A DNA stretch of 54,019 nt from Rostrohypoxylon terebratum (taxonomy: Eukaryota > Ascomycota > Sordariomycetes > Xylariales > Hypoxylaceae): positions 1 through 54,019 of the forward strand of contig MU386002.1 of assembly GCA_022497145.1 (NCBI GenBank), read 5' to 3'. Positions 11,903 through 24,348 of this stretch are shown here, piece by piece; positions within the stretch are counted from its first letter, which is position 1, and the number at the start of each line of letters is the position of its first letter. The notes below the pieces were generated by a model, which did not search any database, was not told the origin of the DNA, and saw nothing but the letters and a program-made list of their open reading frames with translations. Position numbers and translations under genes: made by a program.

Positions 11903-13054
11903 ATGGCTGGCTCAAAAGGAACCATTATCCTCACGGGTGCCAATGGAAGTCTCGGGAGCGCGATTGTATCCAAGATCGTTTCCACGCCAGAGTTTGCTGC
12001 ATATCATGGTATTTATATTGTAAGGGATGCTGAATCTACTCCCAATCTCAGCTATGCTCTACGAACATCACGGGCGGCTCATCTACACAGCAATGACGTT
12101 TTGTCGCTCGACCTCACCGATTTAGCACGCGTACGAGAGATTGCAGCGACTATCAATGCACGAGTCGCAGCAGGCGACGCCGCCCCTATCCGAGCACTCA
12201 TACTCAACGCAGGTTGGCAGGAGTTCACTTCACAGACTTGGACTGAGGATGGGTTTGATGTCGCGTTTGCAGCCAATTACTTGGGGCATTGGCTTCTAAC
12301 AATGCTGCTTTTGCAGAGTATGGACCGCGAGTCGGGTAAGGTTGTTGTCATTGGAAGTCTGTCCCATGAGTAAGTGGAGTTCAATCTTCGTTCCTGCTCT
12401 CATCTATTAAACGACGGTTTAAATAGTCCTCAAAAGCGACAGAACATTTCAGGGGGCCAATTTAAGGACCCAAAATGGAAGGTGATATTCCGAGACGGCA
12501 TCGAGCCCGTGGCGAAGGGTACTTGGAGTACTACCAAGGACGACCCTTCGTGGTGTGCTGGATTCCGACGTTACGCAGCTTCGAAACTATGCGAGTTAAT
12601 GATGATGTACGTGGTTAATGCATTTTACATATCCTAGTCTGGCTATTGACATTAAATCGACAGCGGAGAACTCCAACGGCGACTCGATATAGATCCCAAC
12701 CTGAATAAAGTGTCTGTTATTGGGGTTGACCCAGGTTCAATGGCTACTGATCTCGTCCGACGAGGTCCCTGGGTAATGCGTATGGTGCACTTTAAAATAA
12801 TGTATCTATGTGCGAGTTTAACGGTGTGGCTGTGGCCTAATGGCTTCCTCCGAACGACTCGAAAATCGGCTGGAGATGTCCTCGCGGCAAGCTTCGATCC
12901 TAATCCCAACAAAGGGTTGTATTTCAATGGTTCAGCGAGGGCAGAGATGAGTGCCGAGGCTAGAGATCCCGAAAAGCAACTCCTACTATGGAAGGAAACC
13001 CTAAAGTACACACAGTTCAAGGCTGGCGAGTCAGTGCTCACTCACTGGTCATGA
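11903..13054 (+). CDS. Short-chain dehydrogenase/reductase (Rossmann fold)
   Basis: Exons 11903-12369, 12427-12606 and 12664-13054 give 345 aa. NAD(P)-dependent oxidoreductase of the classical SDR superfamily, resembling fungal retinol-dehydrogenase-like members. Seen: cofactor loop TGANGSLG at residues 11-18, LNAG at 101-104, strand VVVIGSLS carrying the catalytic Ser (about 152-154), and the catalytic YAASK with Tyr 205 and Lys 209, then the VDPGSMATDL segment. The Tyr/Lys pair is in exon 2 and only reads correctly once both 57-nt introns are removed. No signal peptide; probably cytosolic. It sits between BBE-like gene 2 and the methyltransferase, consistent with a tailoring step. Substrate unknown. 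Confidence 0.9.
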
Positions 13055-14164
13055 TGGGCCTTGGAAAGTCATAGGGAGACCTACTTCTCTCACATCTAGG
13101 AGTTCTTCTATTCGACTACTTACAGAGAATGAAATTTGCTAGGTACCCAGTCATTTACCTAAGTCAATGATATCTATTACCGGAGTTACTTCTCTTCTTC
13201 ATCTGTTGGTCACTTCATATGCTTGATATCATGCCTACTAGATGCCTACCTATTCAAGGACACTATCGCTATTTGTGAAATGGTACTGTTTCATCAATGA
13301 TCTAGGTACTATAAATCTTAATAAATAAGAAGTGTTGCATCGGCAGGTCGATTGCTTGTGCAATTAATCAAGTTTGACCGCTTCGCAGATCGTGACAGCC
13401 ACTCCAGCACCTTCCTCACAAGGTTTATGAGCCATCATGGCCAGTTGTTAACCCAAGGGCCAATTGCACGACCCTCGAAGTGCTAGAACGTCGCAGTCAA
13501 AGGGGCTAACTCACGATCAGATTGACACTAGGTAATGGAATCAGCCTGCCTCAACAAGCACTCCTACCCAGAGCGAATGGTCTTTGGTCTCGAGAAATCG
13601 CGGCACGCGTACCTGACATCTTTTCCCAGGAACGGCTACTTTTAAGGATCCAAAGTCGCGTAGAGCGCCCGATATGACACATACAAGAGAAAAATGTCGC
13701 TGGTTCCTATTGTTGCGAAGTTAGCAAGAATAGAAACAACTCAAGGCACATAGACATATCTACCTATATAGGAGGAAGGTAAGGAGCTCGCTGCACGTAC
13801 ATCGTAGGTACTTAGACAAGAGAAATTGATATTCTAGCAGTGATATTGATCACATTGATGGAAATCCACACTTGAAGAGAAACCTGGTCTGACGAAAGGG
13901 CATCGAATTCGGGTTCGTGTATATGAAATCTGGGATAGGGATACCAATCTCGATAGGTTTTTACATCAAGACTTGCGTTCAGAATACGTTTTTAGGCAAA
14001 TGTCTATTTTTTTCTATCATGAGTGATCTATGTCTATCATGACTAAATTACCTAGGTAGTTCTACTATATTACACTTTATCGACAATCCAGAATTGAGGT
14101 AGTGTATATATATGACAGTCGGTGACAATTGCCATCTGTTAGGATTCTAATTCTAAGAATTCCT
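13055..14164. other. Convergent intergenic region
   Basis: About 1.1 kb between the SDR gene (plus) and the methyltransferase (minus), both ending here. AT-rich; a TACCTAGGTA palindrome lies at 14049-14058. No gene or RNA recognised. Confidence 0.5.
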
Positions 14165-15670
14165 TTATTCTAGCTCGCATTCGATCAAGCTTTCAACACC
14201 GTTGGCGACGGTCCACTAAAGTATCGAGTTAGCTACTAAATCGTTTAGTTAGACAGGAGGGATAAGATAGTTCACATACTATCTTGGTAATCTTCAAGCC
14301 GGCCTGGCCAAGTAATTGGCGCCAGTCCTGCTCGGTTCGCTCTCTAGAAGCCAGCAGTGTCATCATCAAAATATCGAGGCCAGTAGCCTCCCAAGTGGCA
14401 TTGCGCGGAGGGATAACGTTCTCGTTGATGAGCAGCCTGCTGTATCCCGGCTTCATGGCCTCCTTGACTCGGGCAAGAATCTTCAGGGCTTCGACATCAG
14501 GCCAGTCGTGAAGGACGGAATGCATGAAGTAAGCCCTGCTACCCTTGATCGGTTGCTCGTGCAAGAAGTTGTGAGCCATGATTTCAATTCTCTTGTCAAG
14601 AGTTGTGATCTTGTCAAGCACGGGCTGCAGGTCCTGTAGGACTAGGCGGCCGGGTACGGATGGGTACTTCTCTAGGAATTCTTGGATATCGTGGCCAATC
14701 GAACCACCGATATCTACCAGGAAGGGAGAGCTTTCGCTCTGGTCGGCTCCGTCAATTAGTCTCTCTTGGACAGGGAAGAATCCCTTGTCCATCCAGCTTG
14801 CTCGGCCCTGGTGGTATCCACCCATGTGCAGGTTGAATAAATCGCCGTAGGGCTGGTTGGCCTGGAGGTGCTCGAACATGTTGTTCTTCGTCTTGTAAGC
14901 ATACTGTAGAGCTCCGTTAGACATATCAGTGGGTGTCTGGCGTCCATTCTGTCGAAGGTATTCGTGGAACAGGTTGTTCGTGCTGAGTAAACCGCCGGAC
15001 CTAATGTAGAAGTTAGCGAGGAAAGTTTACCGGTAGAGATAATAAGGTTGGAAAGTATTCAATAAATACTCACAAGACGGGATACCCGGCGTAGATGATG
15101 GGGATTGTCAAGGATTTCGAGAAGTTGGTAGGCTTATACTCGTCGACATCGGTCTCTTCGACGTACCCCATCGCACCCAGGTGGCGGAGGAGTCGGGCTG
15201 CATAAATTAGCAGGGGCATTGGATAAATTGGACTTCACCGTGACATACCGACGAGAGTCGGATCCGCATCGACCGCTTTAGCGAGGTCCGTCGACTTCTT
15301 GCTCTTTCCGCCGTCTTCAGCCAAGACGTTAAATAGACCTATATCGATGCCGACTGTGAGGGCAGCCATCGTGGCCGTCTACGTATACCATGAATATGAC
15401 ATTTCCAATCATTGATTGTATATAGTGTCTTACCTGTGCCCAGCAGTGCTTGATCATGGTCTCACGGGGAGTTTCTAATGCTCTGACTAGCTTTCTGGCA
15501 GCTTCGGCAAGTTCAAGTCTAGTTGTGTTGTCTTCTGGGGCAATGGAGCTCGCCAGCTTGTTGATTTTCTCGACATGAGCACCAACGCTCTCATAATCAC
15601 ATGGCTTTAAAGCAATGCTAGGGTCTAAAGTGACTCCCTTAGAAGCCGTTCCATTTCCTTGGGTAGCCAT
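14165..15670 (-). CDS. SAM-dependent O-methyltransferase (class II, plant/fungal COMT-like)
   Basis: Exons 15670-15434, 15378-15249, 15197-15074, 15000-14280 and 14215-14165 give 420 aa. Transfers a methyl group from SAM to a hydroxyl of an aromatic or polyketide-like substrate. Seen: N-terminal helical dimerisation region, SAM motif VDIGGSIGHD (about 259-268), and the catalytic HDWPD with His about 328. The last exon is only 17 codons (WTVANGVESLIECELE then stop), the usual C-terminus of this family; without splicing, the frame runs into an unrelated 12-residue tail. All introns are GT-AG. It is the rightmost enzyme of the oxidation/reduction set; a role with those genes is an inference from position. 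Confidence 0.92.
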
Positions 15671-16532
15671 GGTGAAGTGATATCGTATAAAGCTTGGGAG
15701 TGAATCTGAATTAGTAGGACGGGGTGTTCGGGTCAGGATGATCGAAATACGTCAGGATAAGTTACCTAGCTAAGCAGAGCTCTTCAAGCAAGAAATCTGG
15801 TAAGGGACAACGAGGCTTGATATTGAAGAGCCAAGACACGTGGAGAATCCCCCCGATATCCTGGAGAAAGCATGTATACTTCGAATCAACTCAAGCTTTT
15901 CCTAACGCGGATGGCAAACCAAGACGAAACTGATATGAGGATTGTCGGTGTCTCTCGATGCCCCCATAAACCAGGTAATAGACCCATATAGAATTCAATA
16001 ATTCACGCCACGTCCATAGTAGAGTAGGGTTTATACATAGATACGTACAAAATTGGACACCTCTTATTATGCAAGACCAGTCCAGACATGCGGGTTGTAT
16101 TATGTAGCATGATATTCAAGTATAAGGTAGCATTGCAAACTTCGGCTTGGGCTTCCGTAGCTAAGAGAGCGTGTTAGCCTGACCACGGGAACATGTGTCT
16201 AGGTCACTGAGTGTATTTCCCGAGCAACGCACAGATTTAGGTTCGTCCCGTGGGCCGTTTTTGATAATAACTGGCCCTCTGAGAATTTCCCAGTCCTTGC
16301 GGAGAGTTGTTGTTGTTGTTGTTGGTGCAACTGTTATTTTCCAACTCACCATGGTTACATTCAGGAGCTACACAATTAGATAACACAGGTAGATATAACG
16401 CAAAAAAAATCGGATAGTAGAATCCGGTACGTTGGTTATACCCCCGTATTAAGGGTTATATATTTCTTGTGACAGTCGATCGTCAGGAAAGGACATTGCC
16501 TAATAGACGTTTGAACCGACATTTGGGCTCCA

Positions 16533-16946
16533 TTAACTTAAACCTATTTCGCGATAGTTGAGCACGTTAGCTTCACGGGCCACTGTCCCGCTCGCTTCCT
16601 GCTTCTTTAGCACTTTTTCTCTTTTGGATCCACCTCCAAGCTTAGTACCGTCTTTTATATCCCAACCTAGCTGCCTAGCTACATCCCACACAACCAAACG
16701 GTATGGAGAAGCATGCTTTAAGTAGTAGTTGCTTGTGAACTGATCATGGGTCATGGGTATCATAGTACGTTTCCCCACCAAAAATGGATGAGGTTGCGAG
16801 AGGCACGCAACTGGGAAATACCATGTCTGTTTAAAATAGCCAATAGAAATCTTCAACGGACATGGGGGCATTAGATAAAATGAGGGCAATGTCCATATTT
16901 CATAAATCTTTCGTATGAAAGCATGAACAACAGCACAAGGCCACAT
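16533..16946 (-). CDS. Possible small hypothetical protein, 137 codons
   Basis: The longest frame in the 15.7-18.6 kb gap; it begins with ATG and has a charged C-terminal half (KREKVLKKQEASG). I recognise no domain, signal peptide or membrane helix. A chance ORF or a decayed exon is just as likely. Confidence 0.2.
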   Translation of the reverse strand: MWPCAVVHAFIRKIYEIWTLPSFYLMPPCPLKISIGYFKQTWYFPVACLSQPHPFLVGKRTMIPMTHDQFTSNYYLKHASPYRLVVWDVARQLGWDIKDGTKLGGGSKREKVLKKQEASGTVAREANVLNYREIGLS

Positions 16947-18520
16947 AAGCTACACTCTCACCGAGATATTTCGCCAATGCAGAAAACGAGGTGAATGTGA
17001 TTTATCCGTACGGTTGAAGCATAGACTAAGTGCATGTTTAAAAGGTATCCATAGCGAGACTACTATATGCTAGGTAGGTATGTAGAAAATATTTTTACAT
17101 CCGCTCGCCCTTGAACTTTATCTGGGGTGAGCTCCGTGCTGACCTAGCAGTATAACCATGAAAACAATGGATCTCCGAGGACATAAAAGGTTGAGGCTCG
17201 TGCTATCCATGCTTAGTAAAGAGCTAGAGACTTTAAATTTATTATCTCGCTTTCGTTTCTTTGCCTTTAAGAAGTCATTAGTATCCACATCTACCTACTC
17301 TCCTTTTATATGCATAAATGAAGCTTAGAAGTTGATAGGGAGGTATGGAATAGCACGTTGAATCAGTCTAAGAATCTCTCAAGGCCATAGTATATGAATT
17401 AATTCATGGGAGGCCACTACGCAGTATCTTGAACAATCGTAGATATGCTCTACCGCTCCAGGAACTCATCATTCTTGAAATTCCCTCACGCGCCTGGGTG
17501 GCACAGGCAGTTGGCGTTCTCGGCAGGTTTTCAATTGGGGATAATATGGATGGTGAATTTGAAGGCTACTGTAGACGAACAGCTAATGTAGGGGAGCAGT
17601 TTCACGAAATCTTTGCCTAACCATTTTCGATCATATGTAAATATTCTTTGGTGATGATCACTCATAATCCGCGCCGCTCAAGTTTCCTTACCTATCAAGT
17701 TTACTGACTGCGCCGTGATTTCTGGGGGTTTTCCTGACCAAAACATCCATGTGAAAGAAGTCGAGCCCCTTTCAATTGGCGTTAGTAGTTGGAACCAAGA
17801 CCTGTAGACACCATAATACCATGAGTGGACAATGGACATTACCAGACTTCTGTTCCATGCACGACAGATGAACCCTGGTCACGGCTATAAGGTATCTTGG
17901 CTACCTCTAGTTAACAAGACTAAGGATACGCGTACCCGAACTTTCTATTATAGTTTTATAAAAATATCAGAATAAGAGGGTGCATTCCGCACATTGGCCC
18001 TTGATTTTACGGTCTAATCTCTATGTCTTGAACTTCGGGTATGTGTAGCTAGTATATTATTAGGTACGCAGAGACTATTCGGGAGACAAACTCAGATTCC
18101 TGGTCTGGCGGTAACAGAGCTTTAACTATCATCTACCCATCTAACAGCACTCATTGACGTTGAACTTGCGGTACCAAGGGCCAGTGCGTACAGTCCAGGG
18201 TTGTCGTAGAGGCGAAAGAGAATTTCGTACCTTGCTTACATATCCTAGAAATTGGGTCGCCAAAGGCCGGGGGTCCTGAGATCTTATGTCTCCTACTATG
18301 TAGATGTATGTAGGTAGGTATTATAACTGAATCTGTTCTTGTCGATCTAACGTAGGAGAAGCATATGCTTGGAATTAAACGAGACAACCACGAGATTCTC
18401 CACCTTAACCTAGTCACAGACAACACTCAGACACTCTCCCCTGACATAAAACTCCTGCATATAGAGGGTTTACATGATATTGAGAAAAAAAAACTCTCCT
18501 TCTTTGTCAGATCTTGGCGG

Positions 18521-18528
18521 TATATAAG
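18521..18528 (+). promoter_or_regulatory. TATA box of the second rhodopsin-like gene
   Basis: tatataag lies 113 nt upstream of the ATG at 18634 in an otherwise mixed-composition stretch, a normal fungal TATA-to-start distance. Confidence 0.45.
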
Positions 18529-18633
18529 AATGCAGAAATAGCTCCGCTTCCTTGCGTCTTGTCTCTATTAATGTGAATCCATCGCAAGCGTCACCTAATC
18601 CTTCATCGGTATTTCTACCCGCTCAAATTCAAC

Positions 18634-20017
18634 ATGAGCTCAACAGCAGCCGTGTCGCCCGAGAGGGTGGCTGACACTAAGGGTCCCACCATTGTGGTCG
18701 TCAACTGTATCGTCACGGCCATCAGCACGGCTTTCGTCTTCGCCAGATTATACGTTCGTGTATGGATGATGAAGAAATTTCAACTGGATGATTTCTTTAT
18801 TACACTCTCTCTGGTAAGTTGAAAGATGCGGAACTTAAGGTCCAGCATCTACCTATACTTACCAAGATTTAACTCAGATTTTCGGGTGGATGGTCGTCGC
18901 ATTCTCCATCGTCTCCGTGCAGTCCGGAAATGGAAGCCACATAGACACGTTGACTCCCCAGCAAATTTCTGGCGCAGTGCTATGGACGATGGTGGGATTC
19001 GTTCCGGGTGTTTTGTCTTTTAGTGTTCCCAAACTTGCCGCCATTTACCTCCTCACGGGACTTTTGGAGCCTTCGAAGTGGCATCGCCGATTCCTATGGA
19101 CGATGGGTATCTCGTGCGTTCTCTTTCTCTTGGGCTGTGTCGCGATTCTTTTTGCGCAATGTACACCTTCGAGGGCTCAATGGGATTTAACCGTCACCGA
19201 GAAGACCTGTATCAGCCCCTGGATTTTGGTCAACTACTCCGAATTCGCGGGAACATTCTCTGGAGTTGTCGACTTATACTTGGCCGTATGGCCAGCGTCG
19301 GTGCTATTCTCGTTGCAATTGAACATGAGAAAGAAGATAGCTCTGTGCTTTGCGCTGGGTCTGGGTTCAGTGTACGTTTTCAAGACAGCCTCCGACGAAA
19401 CAGTCGAGATAACATCAGCTAATCGTCTGCCAGAGCCTGTATTGTGGCCATCTATAAGACAACTCGACTTCCTGGACTAGCCAATTCCGACTTCACGTGT
19501 TTGTCATACCTTAACCTCTTCACTATGCGATTTGCTGATCCTTCTAGATGCTACATCTGACTTGACTATTTGGACATGGTAAGTTCTTACATTATGCTTG
19601 GTACCTTGTGTATATATTTCACTTCTAATCCCATATAGTGTCGAAGGGGCTTCTGTTATTATTGCAACATGCATTCCGATTTTACGACCATTGGTTGAAT
19701 TGATATTCGGAAGACGTATCATGGGAAGCACAAATGATCGTCAAGGCTACAAGAACTACGGAAATTCTAAGAGCAACAATACTAGAGACGAACTCGAGAT
19801 GAATTCACGTCGACGCAAAGTCAAGGGTCCCTACGATTTAGAAACGAATATCGAACTCGGCAAGGAAGGAAGTCAAGACGATATCTTACAAAAGGACGCC
19901 CACAACGCTAAGCTAGGAACTGATGGCATCGTTCGCACCCAATCAGTCACGGTTTTATACGGAGAAGGGGAGAAGACTAACGAAGCCCCCTTGGCAAAAT
20001 ACGAAAACTGGAAATAA
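18634..20017 (+). CDS. Second rhodopsin-like integral membrane protein (PF20684 type)
   Basis: Exons 18634-18813, 18878-19371, 19434-19498, 19548-19578 and 19639-20017 join in frame to 382 aa. Seen: first helix TIVVVNCIVTAISTAFVFARLYVR, the family signature FQLDDFFI after it, an extracellular loop with CTPSRAQWD and a second Cys, helices through VDLYLAVWPASVLFSLQL, the late helix IWTCVEGASVIIATCIPILRP, and a charged tail of about 120 residues. Family members are seven-helix fungal membrane proteins, some of them Pth11-like surface sensors. Intron positions differ from those of the 7.3 kb family member, so the two are not a recent duplicate pair. Exon 4 is only 31 nt. Function unknown; possible sensor for the adjacent metabolic set. 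Confidence 0.88.
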
Positions 20018-22929
20018 ATAATGGGTGCGCTGGATTCGCGTTCATATGTATAGATATTGTCTATATGTTGGCGTTTGGCAGGTAGTACCACAGTCATACT
20101 CATCGTCGGGTACCTTATCCAGCTACCTAGGTAAGCTGGAAACATAGTGTTTATTGCGTTGTATACTATTTGGTCGAAGGAGTATAAAAAAGTTATAAAA
20201 TCTGTGTAAATATATTATCTATGGAATTAGCCTACATCATTTATTAGTTCGCTCCGGATTAGGGGATAACCCTACCTATGTATGTCTCATTCTCAAACAA
20301 CAGCATCTTCATTTTGTAGGTCACGATATCTTCGGCCTGAAAATACTTTACATCATTGCATCCTATTATTCTAAACTGACTGCCTATACGGTGACCATAT
20401 CACTGTCTGCTATTCCCCATCAATAATGAAAACAAGACTTCCCGCGACCAAGTTCTTCAATGCCGCGACGGGATAGTTCACCCCTTTTGTTAAAAATTCT
20501 CCTAGCTCGCTGTCAAATATGTCGCTAAGAATTTAGTTGAAAATAGCGGCCTCACTTAATGAGGCATCTGATAGTCTTAAGGCCCTCACCTTACTCTATG
20601 ACCATCCATTCGCTAGGGTAGTTGTACAATTGACAAGTCATTGTATTTGCGTAGCTTGACTTGAATATAATAAGTATCACCCGGCGCTCACCTACCTTTA
20701 CTTTCCATAGGTAAGTCCGCAAGCATCTAGCCGCATATGTACTCTGGACACGCGAACCCTTCTATAGCTAGGCTTGAAATACCTAACAGAGGCGAAATTC
20801 GGTCTAACCTAGCATTTAACATTCTCTGCCTCTAGTCGACCCACAAATCGCGAGCATAGGGATCTATAAGATTGGATATAAAGCTCTTTGAATAATAACG
20901 GTGGATACTAGTACGTAGATAAACTCATGGGTGATCTTTTTTGCATTCCTCCACATCATTTTCGAGCAAATCAAAGCATATAATTGCGTACCGAGTCCGA
21001 AAAAACTCTAGTTATGACTTGATCGACCACCTGATAAAACAGATTGGGTGTCAATCCCCCTGAAATATTTTGAGTTCTCACCCCTACCAAACATTCAAGG
21101 GTCGTCAGGTCACATAATGGCTGTGTAAATCATCGACATGGGATGGATCGTCCAAAGATCTAGGTCTTTAGTACATATTATTTATATAACAAGCTCAACA
21201 TCAGGCTATCGAGCTAGATGGGTCTTCCTGTGGGTCTAAAAAGCTTCGAATTACTTGACACCTACTTGACCAAAATCGAAAGGCATGTATCCTTGATTAA
21301 TAGCAGCGAGATCAATCACTATTACATACCTGTATATCTCAAATCAAGAATACGACGTAGATATAATCGCTTTGATATATACATATAGACCTAGTCAAGA
21401 ATACATGTAAGCGGAGCTTATCAAGCCCATGGAATCGGAACCTCGACGACTGAGGATCCCCGCCACTGGGGGACGCGTAATGTCCACTAGCTAAAAACTT
21501 CATGCGGGTTGCAGATCCTGATTCACAGGAGTCCTCGGCAATTGGGCGGATCCGGATCCTTCTCGCGCGCAAAGTGGAATACAACATTCCAAGCACCCCG
21601 GAGAAAACCCTATTGGACTGACCATTTTCCGGTAATCCTACACTCTGTAAGTAATCCCGTTAAAGGAGGAGATCCTAGAACAGTTGGTAACAGTAGTAAA
21701 TGCACGCTTACATACTTAGGTACAGTGTAAATCCCCATATAAATTGCTTATATTCAGAGCTAGTGTCTAGCACGCAATTACAATAGCGTGCTTCGAGAAT
21801 ACTTTAACACATAAAGTTTGACCGCAAGTGTTCTGTACTCTGTAGAGTTCGGGACAGCCCGTCGACACTTTTCCCCATTGTACATAGTTGATGCAGGTTG
21901 GCCGTTCGTTCAGAGTAGTGGCAACTCCGACTTATGACCGGGTAGCCGGGTGGAGAGTGTCTGACCGCGGCGGAGACCTCTCGTTGTAGAACCAATGAGA
22001 GGAGTTGGTTGATACAGACGTACTCGTCTATGTAACATACTATGTATGTACGTTCTTATGCTTCATCGTCCCAGATAATCTAGTCTCGAACGGCGACAGT
22101 GGAGTCGACTGAAAACAGAAATATAGCGCCGAACCGTATCTCTCATGACTTGAGGATATCTATGTCTTGTCCTCGCCGAAGCTTATATCCGGATGTATTA
22201 CTTGAGCCCACGTTAGCGAATCATATGATTTTACTTACTCTTCTCGCCTGACCCTAGGCATTCAACCAGATTTTAATGAGCTATATTAATAGTACATATC
22301 GAAGTAAGGACTGAAAAGGGGTAAATCAAAAGAGACTCCTTAGCTGATAGACCAATAATCAAGTAGGTAGGTAGTTTAAGCGAGTTATTAACGGATTAAT
22401 TTCTACGTAACTCATTAGCTAGGACCCGACGAATGATGGGTTTCGGGATAATTTCTATAGCAACGCCTATTGGATACTGTAAGTTCTGTTGGTACTTCTG
22501 GTAGCCTACTGCGGAGAATAAACAAATCCCTCGAAGGTGTACAGCAGTAGATCCCCATATCACACACTAGATGTATTCCAGCTGAACGGAAACCTAAGTC
22601 TGAGGATTACGAATTCTTAACACCACATCCTACCAGGTGCTTATTCTATTACAAATATTCTCAATAAGTATCTTCTTTGTTTTTATACACTTTAGACAAA
22701 GAAATACTCCCTGTTTCTCCCAAATGAATCCAAAATCTATTTGTCGTCAAGAACTCTTGGTTTGTACTCGAACAATAATATTGTTACGCGATGTTTTTAG
22801 AAACACTCATAATCTATTGTTCTACTCAAATGACCCGATCCGGGGTATATATACCCAGGTCCACTAACCGAGACAACCCTGCGACGAAATTTCACAAAAT
22901 TATTCAGCTCCCTAATCATAACCTCTAAA
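20018..22929. other. AT-rich gene desert
   Basis: About 2.9 kb without a supported gene on either strand. TACCTAGGTA lies at 20124-20133 and taggtaggtag at 22364-22374. Composition and scattered stops would fit decayed repeat sequence, but I see no terminal repeats or transposase remnants. Confidence 0.5.
22843..22856 (+). promoter_or_regulatory. TATA element inside a perfect 14-nt palindrome
   Basis: gggtatatataccc is a perfect palindrome with a central TATATA, placed 74 nt upstream of the ATG at 22930. It is a good candidate core promoter for the acidic protein gene. Confidence 0.4.
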
Positions 22930-23712
22930 ATGGCACGATTTACTTCTGACTTAGAATCCACACCCGAAGAGCATTCTACCAAGCCGTGTACAGCGAACTT
23001 GAGCGATGTTCTAGGCCAAGAAATCGAATACGAAGATCAGCCTCGCCGCATCCAAAAGATGATACATGAAGCGTCCGACATAGAAAACCAACTTCTTGAA
23101 CTCTTCCAAGCAACCGAGGATCCAAACTCCACAGCAAAACGTGAGTTCTCTATGAAATATTTACATCTCTTCAAGGAGTACAGTTCTGTAGTACACAACA
23201 TCGACCGCGCCTTGTACGAGAAGGAGGACCAGAGCGCTTCACCGGAATTACTCGTGAGGTGGGCTATTATGATCTTCAAGACAACAGAGCGTATGATCGG
23301 TGCAGTTTCAATGCTCGCTAAGATTGAAGTAGACGAAGAAAATCCTAGGCAAACATGTAACGATATCAACGCAGCTTGTAAGGCGATATTCGAGGCATAT
23401 GAGACAATGGATAGAGTTGAATACGAGGTTACAGAAGCCTGTCCCCTCGATGCAGCTGATTTGGATCACTTGGCTAGAAACACCCGTATAGTCCGCAACC
23501 ATCACGAGGAAGAGGAAGAAGAGGAGGAGGATGAGGAGAGTGACGAGGAAAGAACGAAGGTATATAGTGACGCAGAAGACGATTACAATTCGGACTTCTT
23601 TGAAAGAGATGACGAGGGATATCTTAATTTGGACAACTATGAATTCTCGGTAGATGATGGACATGTCATCTTAAAAGTCAAGGATGATCGGGAACCTTCA
23701 GAATACCAGTAA
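22930..23712 (+). CDS. Acidic protein of unknown function, 260 aa
   Basis: A single uninterrupted frame from ATG to TAA, preceded by a TATA element. I do not recognise the family. The N-terminal two-thirds looks helical and soluble (leucine- and charge-rich), then a continuous Glu/Asp run (about residues 194-205) leads into an acidic, probably disordered C-terminus with spaced Tyr and Phe residues. No signal peptide or membrane helix. The strongly acidic tail could bind basic partners (histones, RNA-binding proteins), but nothing here shows that. It stands alone, with about 2.9 kb empty on its left and the LeuRS gene on its right. Confidence 0.6.
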   Translation: MARFTSDLESTPEEHSTKPCTANLSDVLGQEIEYEDQPRRIQKMIHEASDIENQLLELFQATEDPNSTAKREFSMKYLHLFKEYSSVVHNIDRALYEKEDQSASPELLVRWAIMIFKTTERMIGAVSMLAKIEVDEENPRQTCNDINAACKAIFEAYETMDRVEYEVTEACPLDAADLDHLARNTRIVRNHHEEEEEEEEDEESDEERTKVYSDAEDDYNSDFFERDDEGYLNLDNYEFSVDDGHVILKVKDDREPSEYQ

Positions 23713-24348
23713 AAGCCCCAAGTAGACGTTCATCACGTTACGGGAATGGATAGAAGGCAAGTATTCAATGTTTAGAATGATTGTAGTGCTTGACTGGAGT
23801 TCTGCAGCCTGTTTTTTTATCTAAAGATTATGTAAAATAAACTTCATGAAAGTAGTAGGCAGAGAGACTTCCTAATAAATTGTCACCTCAAAAATCACAA
23901 AAATTAGTATCTTTGAACAAGTGAGGCCTCATAGTATAACGACTTCGAAGCGAACTAGTGGTATTTTCGAAGAATAGATTGAGGTGAAATACGTCTCTGT
24001 AATGTGTGAAAATAGGCCAAGTACTCTATTTTTTCATGCTTCCACTGATCCTCCATAAAACCTGGAGACTTGACTTTCAAGGATCTGTTCATCGTCAAGG
24101 TGCTGATTGAAGAGCAAAAAAGGGGAGCAGTATGACTAAGCAGCATACCCCTTTCTTCTATCGATAAGATTCGAGTCCTTGTCTTACGTAATCGCGACGT
24201 ATCTTCAACTTTACTAGCTTCGCAGAAAATTCAATCAGGAATTTCGAATTTTCTACCTTCTTTCTTATGAGAAGCTCTTCGCGAGGCTCTCAACTTTTGC
24301 AGTATCTGGGCTGGCACTCTCTCTAATGGCAACAATGCAAACAGCCTA
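23713..24348. other. Intergenic upstream of the LeuRS gene
   Basis: About 640 nt. No gene seen; a gattcgagtcc string near 24165 was checked as a tRNA T-loop and rejected. Confidence 0.5.

Larger units (their letters stand above)
15671..18633. other. Long intergenic region
   Basis: Nearly 3 kb with no well-supported gene. A (GTT)6 microsatellite lies at 16306-16323. A minus-strand frame at 16946-16533 is listed separately. taggtaggta units occur at 17071 and 18311. The rest is AT-rich with stops in all frames. Confidence 0.5.

Noticed and set aside
18151..18426. Minus-strand frame with an alternate reading ending GPWYRKFNVNECC, like a small Cys-rich secreted protein
   Set aside because: No start, signal peptide or splice path could be built around it.
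24120..24190. tRNA-like T-loop (gattcgagtcc)
   Set aside because: The 5-bp T-stem does not pair, and there is no A box at the right distance.
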